A DNA stretch of 64,000 nt, taken from NCBI GenBank assembly GCA_947625705.1, contig CANQPG010000001.1, positions 120,963 through 184,962 on the forward strand. Direction: 5' to 3'. This stretch comes from an uncultured Peptococcaceae bacterium. Lineage in GTDB: Bacteria; Bacillota; Dehalobacteriia; UBA4068; UBA4997. The notes beneath the pieces were generated by a model. The model had not been told where the DNA came from and ran no database searches. It worked only from the letters and a program-made list of their open reading frames with translations. The position numbers and the translations under genes are program-made. Shown here piece after piece: positions 16,900 through 24,520 of the stretch. Position 1 is the stretch's first letter. Each line of letters starts with the position of its first letter.

Positions 16900-16923
16900 A
16901 AAACGCAGCTCTATTCAGCAAAA

Positions 16924-16940
16924 GTTGCTTGTCATGCAAC
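16924..16940. promoter_or_regulatory. repressor operator O1
   Basis: GTTGCTTGTCATGCAAC is a palindrome with half-sites GTTGC/GCAAC, extendable by one A/T pair. It lies just downstream of the leftward -10 box. Binding of the S24 repressor is inferred. Confidence 0.7.
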
Positions 16941-16941
16941 T

Positions 16942-16970
16942 AATATAGCACAACTTTTGTTGCTCGTCAA
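16942..16970 (-). promoter_or_regulatory. leftward promoter of the sigma-like gene
   Basis: On the minus strand TTGACG (16965-16970) and TATATT (16942-16947) have a 17-base spacer. The -35 box lies inside operator O2 and the -10 box directly abuts O1, so a bound repressor would block it. Confidence 0.7.
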
Positions 16971-16975
16971 GCAAC
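16959..16975. promoter_or_regulatory. repressor operator O2
   Basis: GTTGCTCGTCAAGCAAC has the same half-sites as O1, and the two centres are 35 bp apart. It covers the leftward -35 box. Confidence 0.7.
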
Positions 16976-17001
16976 TTTTTGGCAAATTTTACCAAAAAGT
17001 T
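16973..17001. promoter_or_regulatory. inverted repeat in the switch region
   Basis: AACTTTTTGG and CCAAAAAGTT are perfect 10-base arms around nine A/T-rich bases, and outer GCAAC/GTTGC-type half-sites extend the symmetry. It links O2 with the rightward promoter and may be a further regulatory site. Confidence 0.5.
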
Positions 17002-17002
17002 G

Positions 17003-17032
17003 TTGCATAATACGCACTATTTGTGTTATACT
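17003..17032 (+). promoter_or_regulatory. rightward promoter of the S24 repressor gene
   Basis: TTGCAT (17003-17008) and TATACT (17027-17032) are 18 bases apart, about 45 bases before the repressor start. GTTGC-ATAATAC-GCAC at 17002-17017 is an operator-like half palindrome over the -35 box, so the gene may be autoregulated. Confidence 0.55.
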
Positions 17033-17077
17033 CCAAATATATGACATTTTATGACAGCTTTAGCCGAGGTGATGACG

Positions 17078-17689
17078 ATGTCTTTGGGCAGCAATCTGAG
17101 AGAAGAGCGGAAACGGCACGGCCTGACGCTGGCCGAGTTATCGGCGCAGGTGGGGTTAAGCCGCCAGACGCTTTCGCGCTATGAAAACGGCATAATTGCC
17201 AACATTCCTCCGGATAATATTGAAAGGCTGGCGCGGGCGCTGGAGACCACCCCCGCCCTGCTGATGGGCTGGCAGGACGATTTCAGCGACTATCACCCCA
17301 CCCGGCGGATCCCCATTTTGGGGCGCATCTCCGCCGGGCTGCCGCTGTACGCGGAGGAACAGGTGGAGGGCAGCGTCGCCACCGACCTCTCCGGTGCGGA
17401 CGAATATTTCGCCCTGCGCGTCAAAGGCGACAGCATGGACGCGGCGCACATCTTCGAGGGCAATATTCTGATCGTGCGCAAGCAGGACATGGTGGAAAAC
17501 GGCGAGATCGCCGTGGTGATGATCGGCGACAACGACGCCACCGTAAAAAGGTTCTATTGCCACGACCAGACGGTGACGTTAATGCCGCAGTCCACCAACC
17601 CGCGCCACCTGCCGCAGATATACGACATGGCCAAAACGCCGGTGCGCGTGATCGGCAAGGTGGTGAAAAACGAGATCGCGTTTGAATAA
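17078..17689 (+). CDS. HTH/S24 LexA-like self-cleaving repressor
   Basis: The 203-residue protein has an N-terminal XRE helix-turn-helix (about 8-62: LTLAELSAQVGLSRQTLSRYENG) and a C-terminal S24 peptidase domain. The cleavage site Ala86-Gly87 (RISAGLPL), catalytic Ser119 (KGDSMDAAH) and Lys157 (ATVKRF) are all in place. Such proteins act as phage CI-like or LexA-like repressors that cleave themselves when RecA is activated. The start ATG 17078 lies seven bases after GAGGT. It faces the sigma-like gene across a region with palindromic operators. LexA itself is a possible alternative, but the N-terminal domain is XRE-type rather than winged-helix LexA. Confidence 0.85.
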   Translation: MSLGSNLREERKRHGLTLAELSAQVGLSRQTLSRYENGIIANIPPDNIERLARALETTPALLMGWQDDFSDYHPTRRIPILGRISAGLPLYAEEQVEGSVATDLSGADEYFALRVKGDSMDAAHIFEGNILIVRKQDMVENGEIAVVMIGDNDATVKRFYCHDQTVTLMPQSTNPRHLPQIYDMAKTPVRVIGKVVKNEIAFE

Positions 17690-17783
17690 GGCAGGATATG
17701 CCGGGAGCCGCGGCGAATTAGTAATCGGAAATATTTGACAATTTTCACGGTAATATAAGGTAATTTATAAGGAGGTTCGGCAA

Positions 17784-18719
17784 ATGGCACTTATCAACAC
17801 CACGGAAATGTTCCAAAAGGCTTATGCCGGGGGCTATGCCGTCGGCGCGTTCAACGTGAACAACATGGAGAACATTCAGGGTATCACCGAGGCCGCGGCG
17901 GAAACGCAATCGCCGCTGATTTTGCAGGTGAGCGCCGGGGCGCGCAAATACGCTAAGCACGCTTATCTGGTGAAGCTGGTGGAGGCCGCAATGGAGGACA
18001 CCGGGCTGGATATCGCGCTGCATCTGGATCACGGCGAGGACTTCGCCATCTGCAAAGCATGCATTGACGGCGGTTTTTCCTCCGTGATGATCGACGGCTC
18101 CAAGCACAGCTTCGAGGATAACATCGCGATGACCAAGGAAGTTGTTGACTATGCGCACAAATTCGGCGTGACGGTGGAGGGCGAGCTGGGACGTCTGGCC
18201 GGCGTGGAAGACGACGTGAACGTCAGCGCCGCCGACTCCTCTTACACCGACCCGGCGCAGGTGGAGGAATTTGTCTCCCGCACGGGGGTCGATTCGCTGG
18301 CTATCGCCATCGGCACCAGCCACGGCGCCTATAAATTCAAGCCCGGCACCAAGCCGCAGCTGCGCTTCGATATTCTGGCCGAGGTGGAACGGCGTCTGCC
18401 CGGCTTCCCCATCGTGCTGCACGGCGCGTCTTCCGTCATGCAGGATTACGTCGCCAAGGTAAACCAATACGGCGGCTCCATGCCCGACGCCATCGGCGTA
18501 CCTGAGGATATGCTGCGCGAGGCCGCCAAAATGGCCGTCTGCAAGATCAATATCGACTCTGACCTGCGCCTGGCGATGACCGCCGCCGTGCGCGAGCATC
18601 TGGCCAACCACCCGGAAGATTTTGACCCCCGCCAGTATTTGAAGCCCGCCCGCGAGGCGATCAAGGAGGTCGTGGCGCACAAAATGATCAACGTTTTGGG
18701 CTGCGCCGGCAAAAGATAA
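17784..18719 (+). CDS. fba: class II fructose-bisphosphate aldolase
   Basis: The 311-residue zinc enzyme splits fructose-1,6-bisphosphate into DHAP and glyceraldehyde-3-phosphate. The family signature HLDHGED at 80-86 gives the catalytic Asp82 and zinc ligand His83; His180 (GTSHGAYK) and His213 (VLHGAS) are the other ligands, and VEGELG near 131 is conserved. TAAGGAGGTTCGGCAA precedes the ATG. The stop overlaps the next ATG as TAATG, so the glycosyltransferase is translationally coupled. It supports glycolysis and gluconeogenesis along with PEPCK upstream. Confidence 0.94.
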   Translation: MALINTTEMFQKAYAGGYAVGAFNVNNMENIQGITEAAAETQSPLILQVSAGARKYAKHAYLVKLVEAAMEDTGLDIALHLDHGEDFAICKACIDGGFSSVMIDGSKHSFEDNIAMTKEVVDYAHKFGVTVEGELGRLAGVEDDVNVSAADSSYTDPAQVEEFVSRTGVDSLAIAIGTSHGAYKFKPGTKPQLRFDILAEVERRLPGFPIVLHGASSVMQDYVAKVNQYGGSMPDAIGVPEDMLREAAKMAVCKINIDSDLRLAMTAAVREHLANHPEDFDPRQYLKPAREAIKEVVAHKMINVLGCAGKR

Positions 18720-19969
18720 TGCGTATTGCCCTGTTTGCAGAAACTTATCTGCCCAACATCAGCGGCGTGGTGACGCACGTCCACGCCCTGCGTGTGGGGC
18801 TGGAGCGGCTGGGGCACGAGGTACTGGTGGTCTGCGGCGACAACAGCTATGGCCAGCACGTCCTTAAGGACAACGTACTGTACTGCCCCGGTTTCGTCTC
18901 CCAAAAATTTTACGGCTACACCCTCTCCACCCCGTGGAGCCGGGAACGCGCCCGCTACATCAACGAATTTAAGCCCGATATCGTCCACCTGCACACCGAG
19001 TTCGGTATCGGCTTTTTCGGCATGCACTGGGCCATGCAGCATAATGTGCCGCTGGTCTACACGCTGCACACCATGTATGACGATTACGTCTATTATATCG
19101 CGCCCAAGCCGTTTATCCCGGCGGCGCGGAGCTTATCGCACCAATTCTTCGGGCGCTACATCAAAAACTGCGACGCCATCACCGGCCCCTCGCTGAAATG
19201 CCAGGAATATGTGGACGCGCTGGGGCTTTCCCGCCATGTTCATATCATTCCCAACCCCGTGGAGCTGGATAAATTCGCCCCCGGCGCAGTCAGCCCGGCG
19301 GCCGTGGCGGCGGCGCGGCAACAGCTGGCGCTGCCCGAGGACTGCACCTGCGTGCTGTTCGTGGGGCGGCTGGGGCGCGAGAAAAGCTGCGATGTGCTGC
19401 TGGACTGCTGGGCTAAGGCCGTCTCGCCGGCGGATAATTTGCGGCTGCTGATCATCGGCGACGGCCCCGCCCGCCCGGAGTTAATGCAGCAGGCGCAAGC
19501 CCTCGGCATAACGGATACCGTCAGCTTCCCCGGCAAGGTCATGCACGACGATATCCCGCCGTATCTGGCGCTGGGCTCGCTTTACGCCACCGCCTCGCTT
19601 TCCGACACCAACTCCATCTCCATGCTGGAGGGTATGGCGAGCGGCCTGCCGGTGCTGCAATTATATGACCCCTTAAACGGCGACCAGGTGACGGAGGGCG
19701 TGAACGGCTTCGTGTTCCGCGACGCGGCGGAGCTTAAACAGAAGCTGGCGGCCTATCAGGCCATGCCGACGGAGGAAAAGCAGCGGCTGGCCGAAAGCAC
19801 CCGCCAGTCCGTCGCCAAAAAGGGCTATGAAGCGCTGGCCGAAAACCTGCTGGCCGTCTATGCCGAGGCGGCGGAGCATAAAAAGAATTCGGACACCCCG
19901 CGGCTTTATCTGAAGCTGCGGCGCGGCCTGAAGCACGCCGTCGGCAAGATATACAAGCGGCCGCGTTAA
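18719..19969 (+). CDS. family 4 (GT-B) glycosyltransferase, probably lipid-directed
   Basis: The 416-residue GT-B protein has the N-terminal donor-acceptor cleft motif ETYLPNISGVVTHV near residue 8 and the C-terminal nucleotide-sugar site with FVGRLGREKSCD near 217. An E-x7-E-type SDTNSISMLEGMASGLPVL follows near 296. It resembles the diacylglycerol glucosyltransferases of Bacillota that make glycolipid anchors. The C-terminus is strongly basic (LKLRRGLKHAVGKIYKRPR), which would suit membrane association. It overlaps the aldolase stop by one base. Acceptor and sugar cannot be settled from sequence alone. Confidence 0.8.
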   Translation: MRIALFAETYLPNISGVVTHVHALRVGLERLGHEVLVVCGDNSYGQHVLKDNVLYCPGFVSQKFYGYTLSTPWSRERARYINEFKPDIVHLHTEFGIGFFGMHWAMQHNVPLVYTLHTMYDDYVYYIAPKPFIPAARSLSHQFFGRYIKNCDAITGPSLKCQEYVDALGLSRHVHIIPNPVELDKFAPGAVSPAAVAAARQQLALPEDCTCVLFVGRLGREKSCDVLLDCWAKAVSPADNLRLLIIGDGPARPELMQQAQALGITDTVSFPGKVMHDDIPPYLALGSLYATASLSDTNSISMLEGMASGLPVLQLYDPLNGDQVTEGVNGFVFRDAAELKQKLAAYQAMPTEEKQRLAESTRQSVAKKGYEALAENLLAVYAEAAEHKKNSDTPRLYLKLRRGLKHAVGKIYKRPR

Positions 19970-19997
19970 TGTGTTATGAATACATGGGCGCGCGGCC

Positions 19998-20026
19998 TTG
20001 CGGCAGGCGGCCAAATCCACTATAAT
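19998..20026 (+). promoter_or_regulatory. dapL promoter
   Basis: TTGCGG (19998-20003) and TATAAT (20021-20026) have a 17-base spacer, about 60 bases before the dapL start. Confidence 0.7.
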
Positions 20027-20029
20027 AAC

Positions 20030-20057
20030 AGGCAGGGCGGCGCAGACTGCCCTGCCT
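20030..20057 (+). promoter_or_regulatory. perfect stem-loop in the dapL leader
   Basis: AGGCAGGGC and GCCCTGCCT form a nine-pair stem directly after the predicted transcription start, followed by AATAATTATTTTA. It could stabilise the 5' end or act as a weak attenuator. No known riboswitch fold was recognised. Confidence 0.5.
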
Positions 20058-20084
20058 AATAATTATTTTAACGGAGATCACGCT

Positions 20085-21290
20085 ATGGTTTTAATTAACG
20101 AAAACTTTTTGCAATTAAAGGACAGCTATCTTTTCTCCACCATCGCCCAAAAGCGGGCGGCGTATCAGGCGGCGCACCCCGAGGCCAACGTCATCAGCCT
20201 TGGTATCGGCGACGTGACCCAGCCGCTCTGCCCCGCCGTGGTGCAGGCGATGACTGACGCGGTGGCCGAGATGAGCCGGGCGGAAACGTTCCGCGGCTAT
20301 GGGCCGGAGCAGGGTTACGACTTTCTGCGGCAGGCGATTTTGGAGCATGATTACCGCGCGCGCGGCGTGGAGCTGGACGAGGACGAAATTTTCATCAGCG
20401 ACGGCAGCAAAAGCGACACCGGCAATATCGGGGATATCCTCGGCGCCGCCAATATCGTGGCAATACCCGACCCCGTCTATCCCGTCTATGTGGATACCAA
20501 CGTGATGGCCGGGCGCGAAATTAAAATTCTGCCCACCAGCGCGGCAGGCGGTTTCTGCGCCGCCCCGCCCGATTTCCACGCCGATATGGTCTATCTCTGC
20601 TCGCCCAACAACCCCACCGGCACGGTGCTTGACCGCGAGCAGCTGGCGGCCTGGGTAAATTACGCCAAACGCGAGGGCGCGCTGCTGCTGTTTGACGCGG
20701 CCTATAAGGCGTTCATCACCGACCCGGCGCTGCCGCAGAGCATTTACGAGATACCGGGCGCGAAAGAATGTGCCATTGAGTTTTGCAGCTTTTCCAAAAC
20801 GGCCGGGTTCACGGGGACGCGCTGTGCGTTCGCCGTCGTGCCCAAGGCGCTTATGGGGCAGACGGCGGCAGGGGAAAAAGTCTCGCTGAACACACTTTGG
20901 AACCGCCGCCACAGCACCAAATTCAACGGCACGCCATACATCGTGCAGCGCGGCGCGGCGGCCATCTACACGGCGGAGGGGCAAAAGCAGATCCGGCAGA
21001 CGCTTGCCTATTACCGCGAGAACGCCCTGCTCATTAAAAACGCCTTAACGGAGCTGGGCTTCACCTGCTTCGGCGGCGAACATTCGCCCTACGTTTGGCT
21101 GCAAACGCCGAACGGCCTGACCTCATGGGAATTCTTCGACCTGCTGCTGGAAAAATTAAACGTCGTCGGCACGCCGGGCAGCGGCTTCGGCGCTTCCGGT
21201 GAGGGGTATTTCCGCCTGACCGCTTTCGGCAGCCATGAGCAGACGACGGAAGCGATGGAACGCTTCAAAAAATACTTCGGTAAGAAGTGA
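20085..21290 (+). CDS. dapL: LL-diaminopimelate aminotransferase
   Basis: The 401-residue PLP enzyme makes LL-diaminopimelate directly from tetrahydrodipicolinate, bypassing the succinyl or acetyl steps, for lysine and peptidoglycan. Typical DapL motifs are [11 protein letters not shown] near 38, [10 protein letters not shown] near 72, [14 protein letters not shown] near 105, [10 protein letters not shown] near 173 and the PLP lysine in [15 protein letters not shown] near 231. ACGGAGATCACGCT precedes the ATG; earlier in-frame codons overlap the promoter and were rejected. It is monocistronic, with its own promoter and a downstream bidirectional terminator. Confidence 0.94.
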   Translation: MVLINENFLQLKDSYLFSTIAQKRAAYQAAHPEANVISLGIGDVTQPLCPAVVQAMTDAVAEMSRAETFRGYGPEQGYDFLRQAILEHDYRARGVELDEDEIFISDGSKSDTGNIGDILGAANIVAIPDPVYPVYVDTNVMAGREIKILPTSAAGGFCAAPPDFHADMVYLCSPNNPTGTVLDREQLAAWVNYAKREGALLLFDAAYKAFITDPALPQSIYEIPGAKECAIEFCSFSKTAGFTGTRCAFAVVPKALMGQTAAGEKVSLNTLWNRRHSTKFNGTPYIVQRGAAAIYTAEGQKQIRQTLAYYRENALLIKNALTELGFTCFGGEHSPYVWLQTPNGLTSWEFFDLLLEKLNVVGTPGSGFGASGEGYFRLTAFGSHEQTTEAMERFKKYFGKK

Positions 21291-21423
21291 CAATAGCACG
21301 TCATCTGCTTTGTCGCGGCTTGTTTCGGCTCGGCTCGCGTATTTCAATACAGCTCCCTCGCCTCGACAAGCCACTTCGCGCATCTAACGCACTCTTGCAC
21401 TTCTTAGAATTTACCTATATAAA
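21291..21423. other. noncoding GC-rich stretch with internal inverted repeats
   Basis: No coding or RNA gene was found. AAGAAGTG at its left edge and CACTTCTT near its right end are complementary, and CGGCTTGT with ACAAGCC pair inside. It could fold into a long imperfect hairpin and lies between two convergent genes. It may be an intergenic repeat, but no second copy was seen here. Confidence 0.4.
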
Positions 21424-21448
21424 AAGGCTTCTGCAACGCAGAAGCCTT
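21424..21448. terminator. bidirectional terminator between dapL and the SDR gene
   Basis: AAGGCTTCTGC and GCAGAAGCCTT form an 11-pair stem around AAC, with T runs on both strands. Confidence 0.9.
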
Positions 21449-21456
21449 TTTTCTTA

Positions 21457-22185
21457 TTAAAATCCTCCGGTAACCCCCAGCACCTCGCCGGTGATGAATG
21501 ACGCCGCGTCCGACGCCAGAAATTTTACCGCCGCCGCCACTTCGTCAGGCGTACCAATACGCATGAGCGGCGTTTCCGCCGCCAGCATCGCCATATCGGC
21601 AGGAGTGAGCCGCGCATTCATCGCGGTATCGATCACACCGGGGGCGACGCAGTTGACCCGCACACCGCTTGGCCCCACTTCCTTGGCCAGCGCACGGGTA
21701 AAAGCGATCAAACCGCCCTTGCTGGCGGAATAAGCCGTCTCACAGCTGGCTCCTGCTCTGCCCCAAATCGAGGCGACATTCACAATGCAGCCGCGCTTGT
21801 TATGCAGCATATCCGGCAGCGCCTCGCGGCAGCAAAAAAACGCGCCGTCCAAATTCACGGCCAGCAGCCGGCGCCACTCCACCGCCGTCATCTCTTGCAG
21901 CAGGCCGAAATGCGCCACCCCGGCGTTATTTACCAAAAGCTGCGGCGCGCCAAGCTCCCGCCGCACCCGGCGGAACATCTCTGCCACCTGCGCTTCCTCC
22001 GCCACGTCGGCCCGAAAAGGAGCGGCCACGCCCCCCGCCGCCGCGATTGCAGCGCAAGTATCCGCCGCCGCCTGTTCGTTTTGGCAGAAATTGACGGCCA
22101 CCTGCCAGCCCGCCGCCGCCAAAGCAGCCGCCACCGCCCGACCAATGCCGCGCCCGGCTCCGGTGACCAGCGCAACCTTACTCAT
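21457..22185 (-). CDS. short-chain dehydrogenase, FabG / EF-P aminopentanone reductase type
   Basis: This 242-residue NAD(P)H-dependent reductase has the Rossmann motif TGAGRGIG at 8-15, NNAGV at 86-90, and catalytic Ser139, Tyr152 and Lys156 (YSASK). The segment SIWGRAGASCETAYSASK is reminiscent of the YmfI group, which reduces 5-aminopentanonyl-EF-P in Bacillota, and less of the fatty-acid FabG. The start is ATG 22185 after GGAGGTG. No fatty-acid genes lie nearby; lgt is directly upstream. General SDR identity is secure but the substrate is not. Confidence 0.8.
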   Translation of the reverse strand: MSKVALVTGAGRGIGRAVAAALAAAGWQVAVNFCQNEQAAADTCAAIAAAGGVAAPFRADVAEEAQVAEMFRRVRRELGAPQLLVNNAGVAHFGLLQEMTAVEWRRLLAVNLDGAFFCCREALPDMLHNKRGCIVNVASIWGRAGASCETAYSASKGGLIAFTRALAKEVGPSGVRVNCVAPGVIDTAMNARLTPADMAMLAAETPLMRIGTPDEVAAAVKFLASDAASFITGEVLGVTGGF

Positions 22186-22200
22186 CTGCACCCACCTCCG

Positions 22201-22971
22201 TCAGCGCCGCCGGCGGCTGGGCGCAAATGTGAACTCATGCCAGGGATAGGCGCGGTTCACCCAGAACATCAGCAGACCCGCCAGCACGCCCACGATACCG
22301 ATGACCTGCGCCATGCGCAGCGGCCCCAGCATTAAACTATCCGTGCGGAAAGACTCGATCACGAACCTTCCTACGGAATAATAGATCAGATAGCAGGCGG
22401 CAATATCGCCGACTTGACGCGTCTTCCACCAATGCCACAGCGCCAGCAGCAGCAGGCAGCCCAAAAGATCCCAAATGCTTTCGTATAAAAACGTGGGGTG
22501 GCGGTAGGCGCCGTCAATGAACATCGCCCACGGCAGATCCGTTTCGTAGCCGTAAGCCTCCTGATTGAAGAAATTGCCCCAGCGGCCGATGGCCTGCGCC
22601 AAGATCAGCCCCGGCACAATGATGTCGCCCCACTGGCGGAACGACTGCCCCTTATGCCGCGCCACCAGCCAAAGCCCCAGCATACCGCCCAGGATAGAGC
22701 CGTGCACCGCGAGGCCGCCGTGCCACACCGCGATGATCTCGCCCGGGTTTTCGGCATAATACGGCCAGCGGAACAGCACATAATAAGCCCGCGCGCAGAT
22801 GATACCCAGCGGCACCATCACCAGCGCGTAGTCCATGATGTCGTCAAACGACAGATTTTTTTTGCCCGCCAGATAGCGGCACATTAAGATGGCCACGACA
22901 ATGCCGGTGACGATCAATATGCCGTACCAGCGCACCGTCAGCGGCCCCAGCGTAAAAGCAATCGGTGACAT
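22201..22971 (-). CDS. lgt: prolipoprotein diacylglyceryl transferase
   Basis: The 256-residue integral membrane enzyme moves diacylglycerol from phosphatidylglycerol to the lipobox cysteine of prolipoproteins. About seven hydrophobic spans are visible. The signature GRWGNFFNQEAYG near residue 130 and the HGGLAVHGSILGG segment near 84 with the essential His are intact. GGAAATG-type sequence precedes the start. It is followed on the same strand by the SDR gene 15 bases later. At least one clear lipoprotein substrate occurs in the window (48333-48719). Confidence 0.93.
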   Translation of the reverse strand: MSPIAFTLGPLTVRWYGILIVTGIVVAILMCRYLAGKKNLSFDDIMDYALVMVPLGIICARAYYVLFRWPYYAENPGEIIAVWHGGLAVHGSILGGMLGLWLVARHKGQSFRQWGDIIVPGLILAQAIGRWGNFFNQEAYGYETDLPWAMFIDGAYRHPTFLYESIWDLLGCLLLLALWHWWKTRQVGDIAACYLIYYSVGRFVIESFRTDSLMLGPLRMAQVIGIVGVLAGLLMFWVNRAYPWHEFTFAPSRRRR

Positions 22972-23125
22972 TTCCGCCCTCCCGCCAAATTTTTCTTCTA
23001 TAATATAACACTATAACACACGGCGGCGCAAAAATCCAGCCCGACGCCCTCGCTTGCGGATAATATTTGCCGTTTGGGGGATATATATTAGCAAAGAGGG
23101 TTATTTGACGGGAAAGGGTGATATT

Positions 23126-23827
23126 TTGCGCAACAGGCTTTTAACCGCGGCAGCTTTTGTATGGGGGCTGTTTTTCTGCGCCAACTGCGGCGTGGCGCAG
23201 GCGGATTATACAGACGGCACGCGGGTCTATCTGGCCGAGGCGGGCGACACGTTTGCCATTCTCTCGCGGCGGCTGGGCTTTGAAAGCGAGCTTTTGGCCG
23301 CGATGAACGACCTTTCCCCCGGCTATTGCTGCCGGGGCGGCGAGAAAATTCTGCTGCCGGTGGAGCCACCGCTTGATTTAAGCCGCCTGGCCTCCCGCGG
23401 GTCATACGGCGAGGCGCTCCGCGCCGGAAGCACCGGCGGCAAGATCTGGCAGGAACCGCTTCAGGGCGTTTTGACCTCCGCCTTTGCCAGCAGCCGCAGC
23501 GGCGGCACTCATCACCACGGGCTGGATATCGCGGCGGACGCGGGCAGCGCCATCAAAGCGGCACATGGCGGCACGGTGCTGGAAGCGGGCTGGAAGAACA
23601 GCATTTACGGCTACGCGGTGGTGATCGACCACGGCAACGGCTGGCAGACGCTATACGGCCATTGCAGCAAGGTGTTGGTGAAACCCGGCGAACAGGTGAC
23701 GCAGGGGCAGAAGATAGCTCTGGTGGGCTCCACCGGCAACAGCACGGGGCCTCACCTGCACTTGGAGCTTATCAAGGACGGCGTGTATCTGAACCCCAAC
23801 GCGTATTTCAGCGATTTGGCGGTGTAA
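23126..23827 (+). CDS. secreted LysM-like / M23 peptidoglycan endopeptidase
   Basis: The 233-residue exported protein is predicted to cut peptidoglycan cross-links. A signal peptide (about 1-26, ending CGVAQA) is followed by a LysM-like segment (VYLAEAGDTFAILSRRLGF). The M23 lysostaphin-type domain (about 110-230) has zinc motifs HHHGLDIA and HLHLE plus GYAVVIDHGNGW. TTG 23126 is taken as the start because GAAAGGGTG stands at the right distance; further upstream in-frame codons would spoil the signal peptide. Proteins of this build act in cell separation or sporulation; which applies is unknown. Confidence 0.82.
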   Translation: MRNRLLTAAAFVWGLFFCANCGVAQADYTDGTRVYLAEAGDTFAILSRRLGFESELLAAMNDLSPGYCCRGGEKILLPVEPPLDLSRLASRGSYGEALRAGSTGGKIWQEPLQGVLTSAFASSRSGGTHHHGLDIAADAGSAIKAAHGGTVLEAGWKNSIYGYAVVIDHGNGWQTLYGHCSKVLVKPGEQVTQGQKIALVGSTGNSTGPHLHLELIKDGVYLNPNAYFSDLAV

Positions 23828-23837
23828 ATAAAAAAGG

Positions 23838-23863
23838 CGGGCTGGTGTTAAAACATCAGCCCG
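23838..23863 (+). terminator. terminator after the M23 peptidase gene
   Basis: CGGGCTGGTGTT and AACATCAGCCCG form the stem (one G-U pair), followed by TTTTGCTG. Confidence 0.75.
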
Positions 23864-23892
23864 TTTTGCTGCTCTCCACATTAAGGGACTTT

Positions 23893-23954
23893 GATAATTT
23901 TTTTCGCGAAATTTAGCGCAGCGAAGCGGAGGTCATGTAGCGAAAAAATTTATC
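23893..23954. repeat. palindromic intergenic repeat, copy B1
   Basis: A 62-base copy in the opposite orientation to C1. It has ends GATAATTTTTTTCGCG and CGAAAAAATTTATC, with a centre reading CATGACCTCCGCTTCGCTGCG on the minus strand. It is the most diverged copy at its ends. Confidence 0.7.
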
Positions 23955-23983
23955 AAAGCCACTTTTGGTTCCGGCGGGGCTCC

Positions 23984-24036
23984 GATAAAACTTTTCCACT
24001 TCATGACCTGCGCTAAATCAGTGGAAAAGTATTATC
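23984..24036. repeat. palindromic intergenic repeat, copy B2
   Basis: A 53-base copy nearly identical to A1. Its arms extend into flanking GGGGCTCC and GGAGCCCC-type sequence, giving about 25 paired bases around the conserved centre TCATGACCTGCGCTAAATC. Confidence 0.8.
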
Positions 24037-24068
24037 CGAGCCCCTTTGGCGTTATTTTTGCGGGCACT

Positions 24069-24119
24069 GATAAAACTTTCCACTTCATGACCTGCGCTAA
24101 TTACGTGGAAAGTATTATC
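24069..24119. repeat. palindromic intergenic repeat, copy B3
   Basis: A 51-base copy with arms GATAAAACTTTCCAC and GTGGAAAGTATTATC and centre TTCATGACCTGCGCTAATTAC. It is the third of three copies in a row between convergent genes; the flanks GGGCACT and AGTGTCC extend the stem. Confidence 0.8.
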
Positions 24120-24139
24120 AGTGTCCGCTGACCGGGATA

Positions 24140-24508
24140 TCAATAGTCCGCGTTATCCTCGCGAATAAACTCGCAATCCTCCTTCAAATCGTCACGTACA
24201 GACCCTTTCCACAGCGGAATACCGTAATGATACGCCGCCTTGGCGATCATATGCGAGCCGATCGGGGAAGAAACCGCGATGAACACCAGCGAAAGTATGC
24301 TCTGGACGGAAAGGCCGACGCCCGACCAGTAAAAGTAAATGGTGGCCGCCAGCATAAAGCAGATTATGCCCATCGTGGTGCCTTTGCCGAGCGCGTGCAT
24401 ACGGCAATAGGTGTCGGGAAAGCGCAGAATACCAACCGCGCCGCCCAGCAGGAAAATGGCGCCGAACAGTATCAGCAGCGAAACAACGATCTCAATAAAC
24501 AATGACAT
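24140..24508 (-). CDS. mnhG: Na+/H+ antiporter subunit G (Mrp/Mnh)
   Basis: The 122-residue membrane subunit closes the seven-gene Mrp operon. It has three hydrophobic spans and the family segment GGAVGILRFPDTYCRMHALGKG near residue 23, and is of normal length plus a short acidic tail. MrpG is needed for assembly and activity of the hetero-oligomeric antiporter. It lies 12 bases after mnhF. The next sequence downstream is the B repeat cluster, and no clear terminator hairpin other than those palindromes was seen. Confidence 0.88.
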   Translation of the reverse strand: MSLFIEIVVSLLILFGAIFLLGGAVGILRFPDTYCRMHALGKGTTMGIICFMLAATIYFYWSGVGLSVQSILSLVFIAVSSPIGSHMIAKAAYHYGIPLWKGSVRDDLKEDCEFIREDNADY

Positions 24509-24520
24509 ATCTGCGCCCCC

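Noticed and set aside
17078-17689. LexA, the SOS regulator itself
   Set aside because: The C-terminal protease is LexA-like, but the N-terminal domain is an XRE helix-turn-helix and the operators do not match a typical Gram-positive SOS box (CGAACN4GTTCG).
20085-21290. Lysine riboswitch in front of dapL
   Set aside because: The leader is only about 55 bases; an L-box needs roughly 170.
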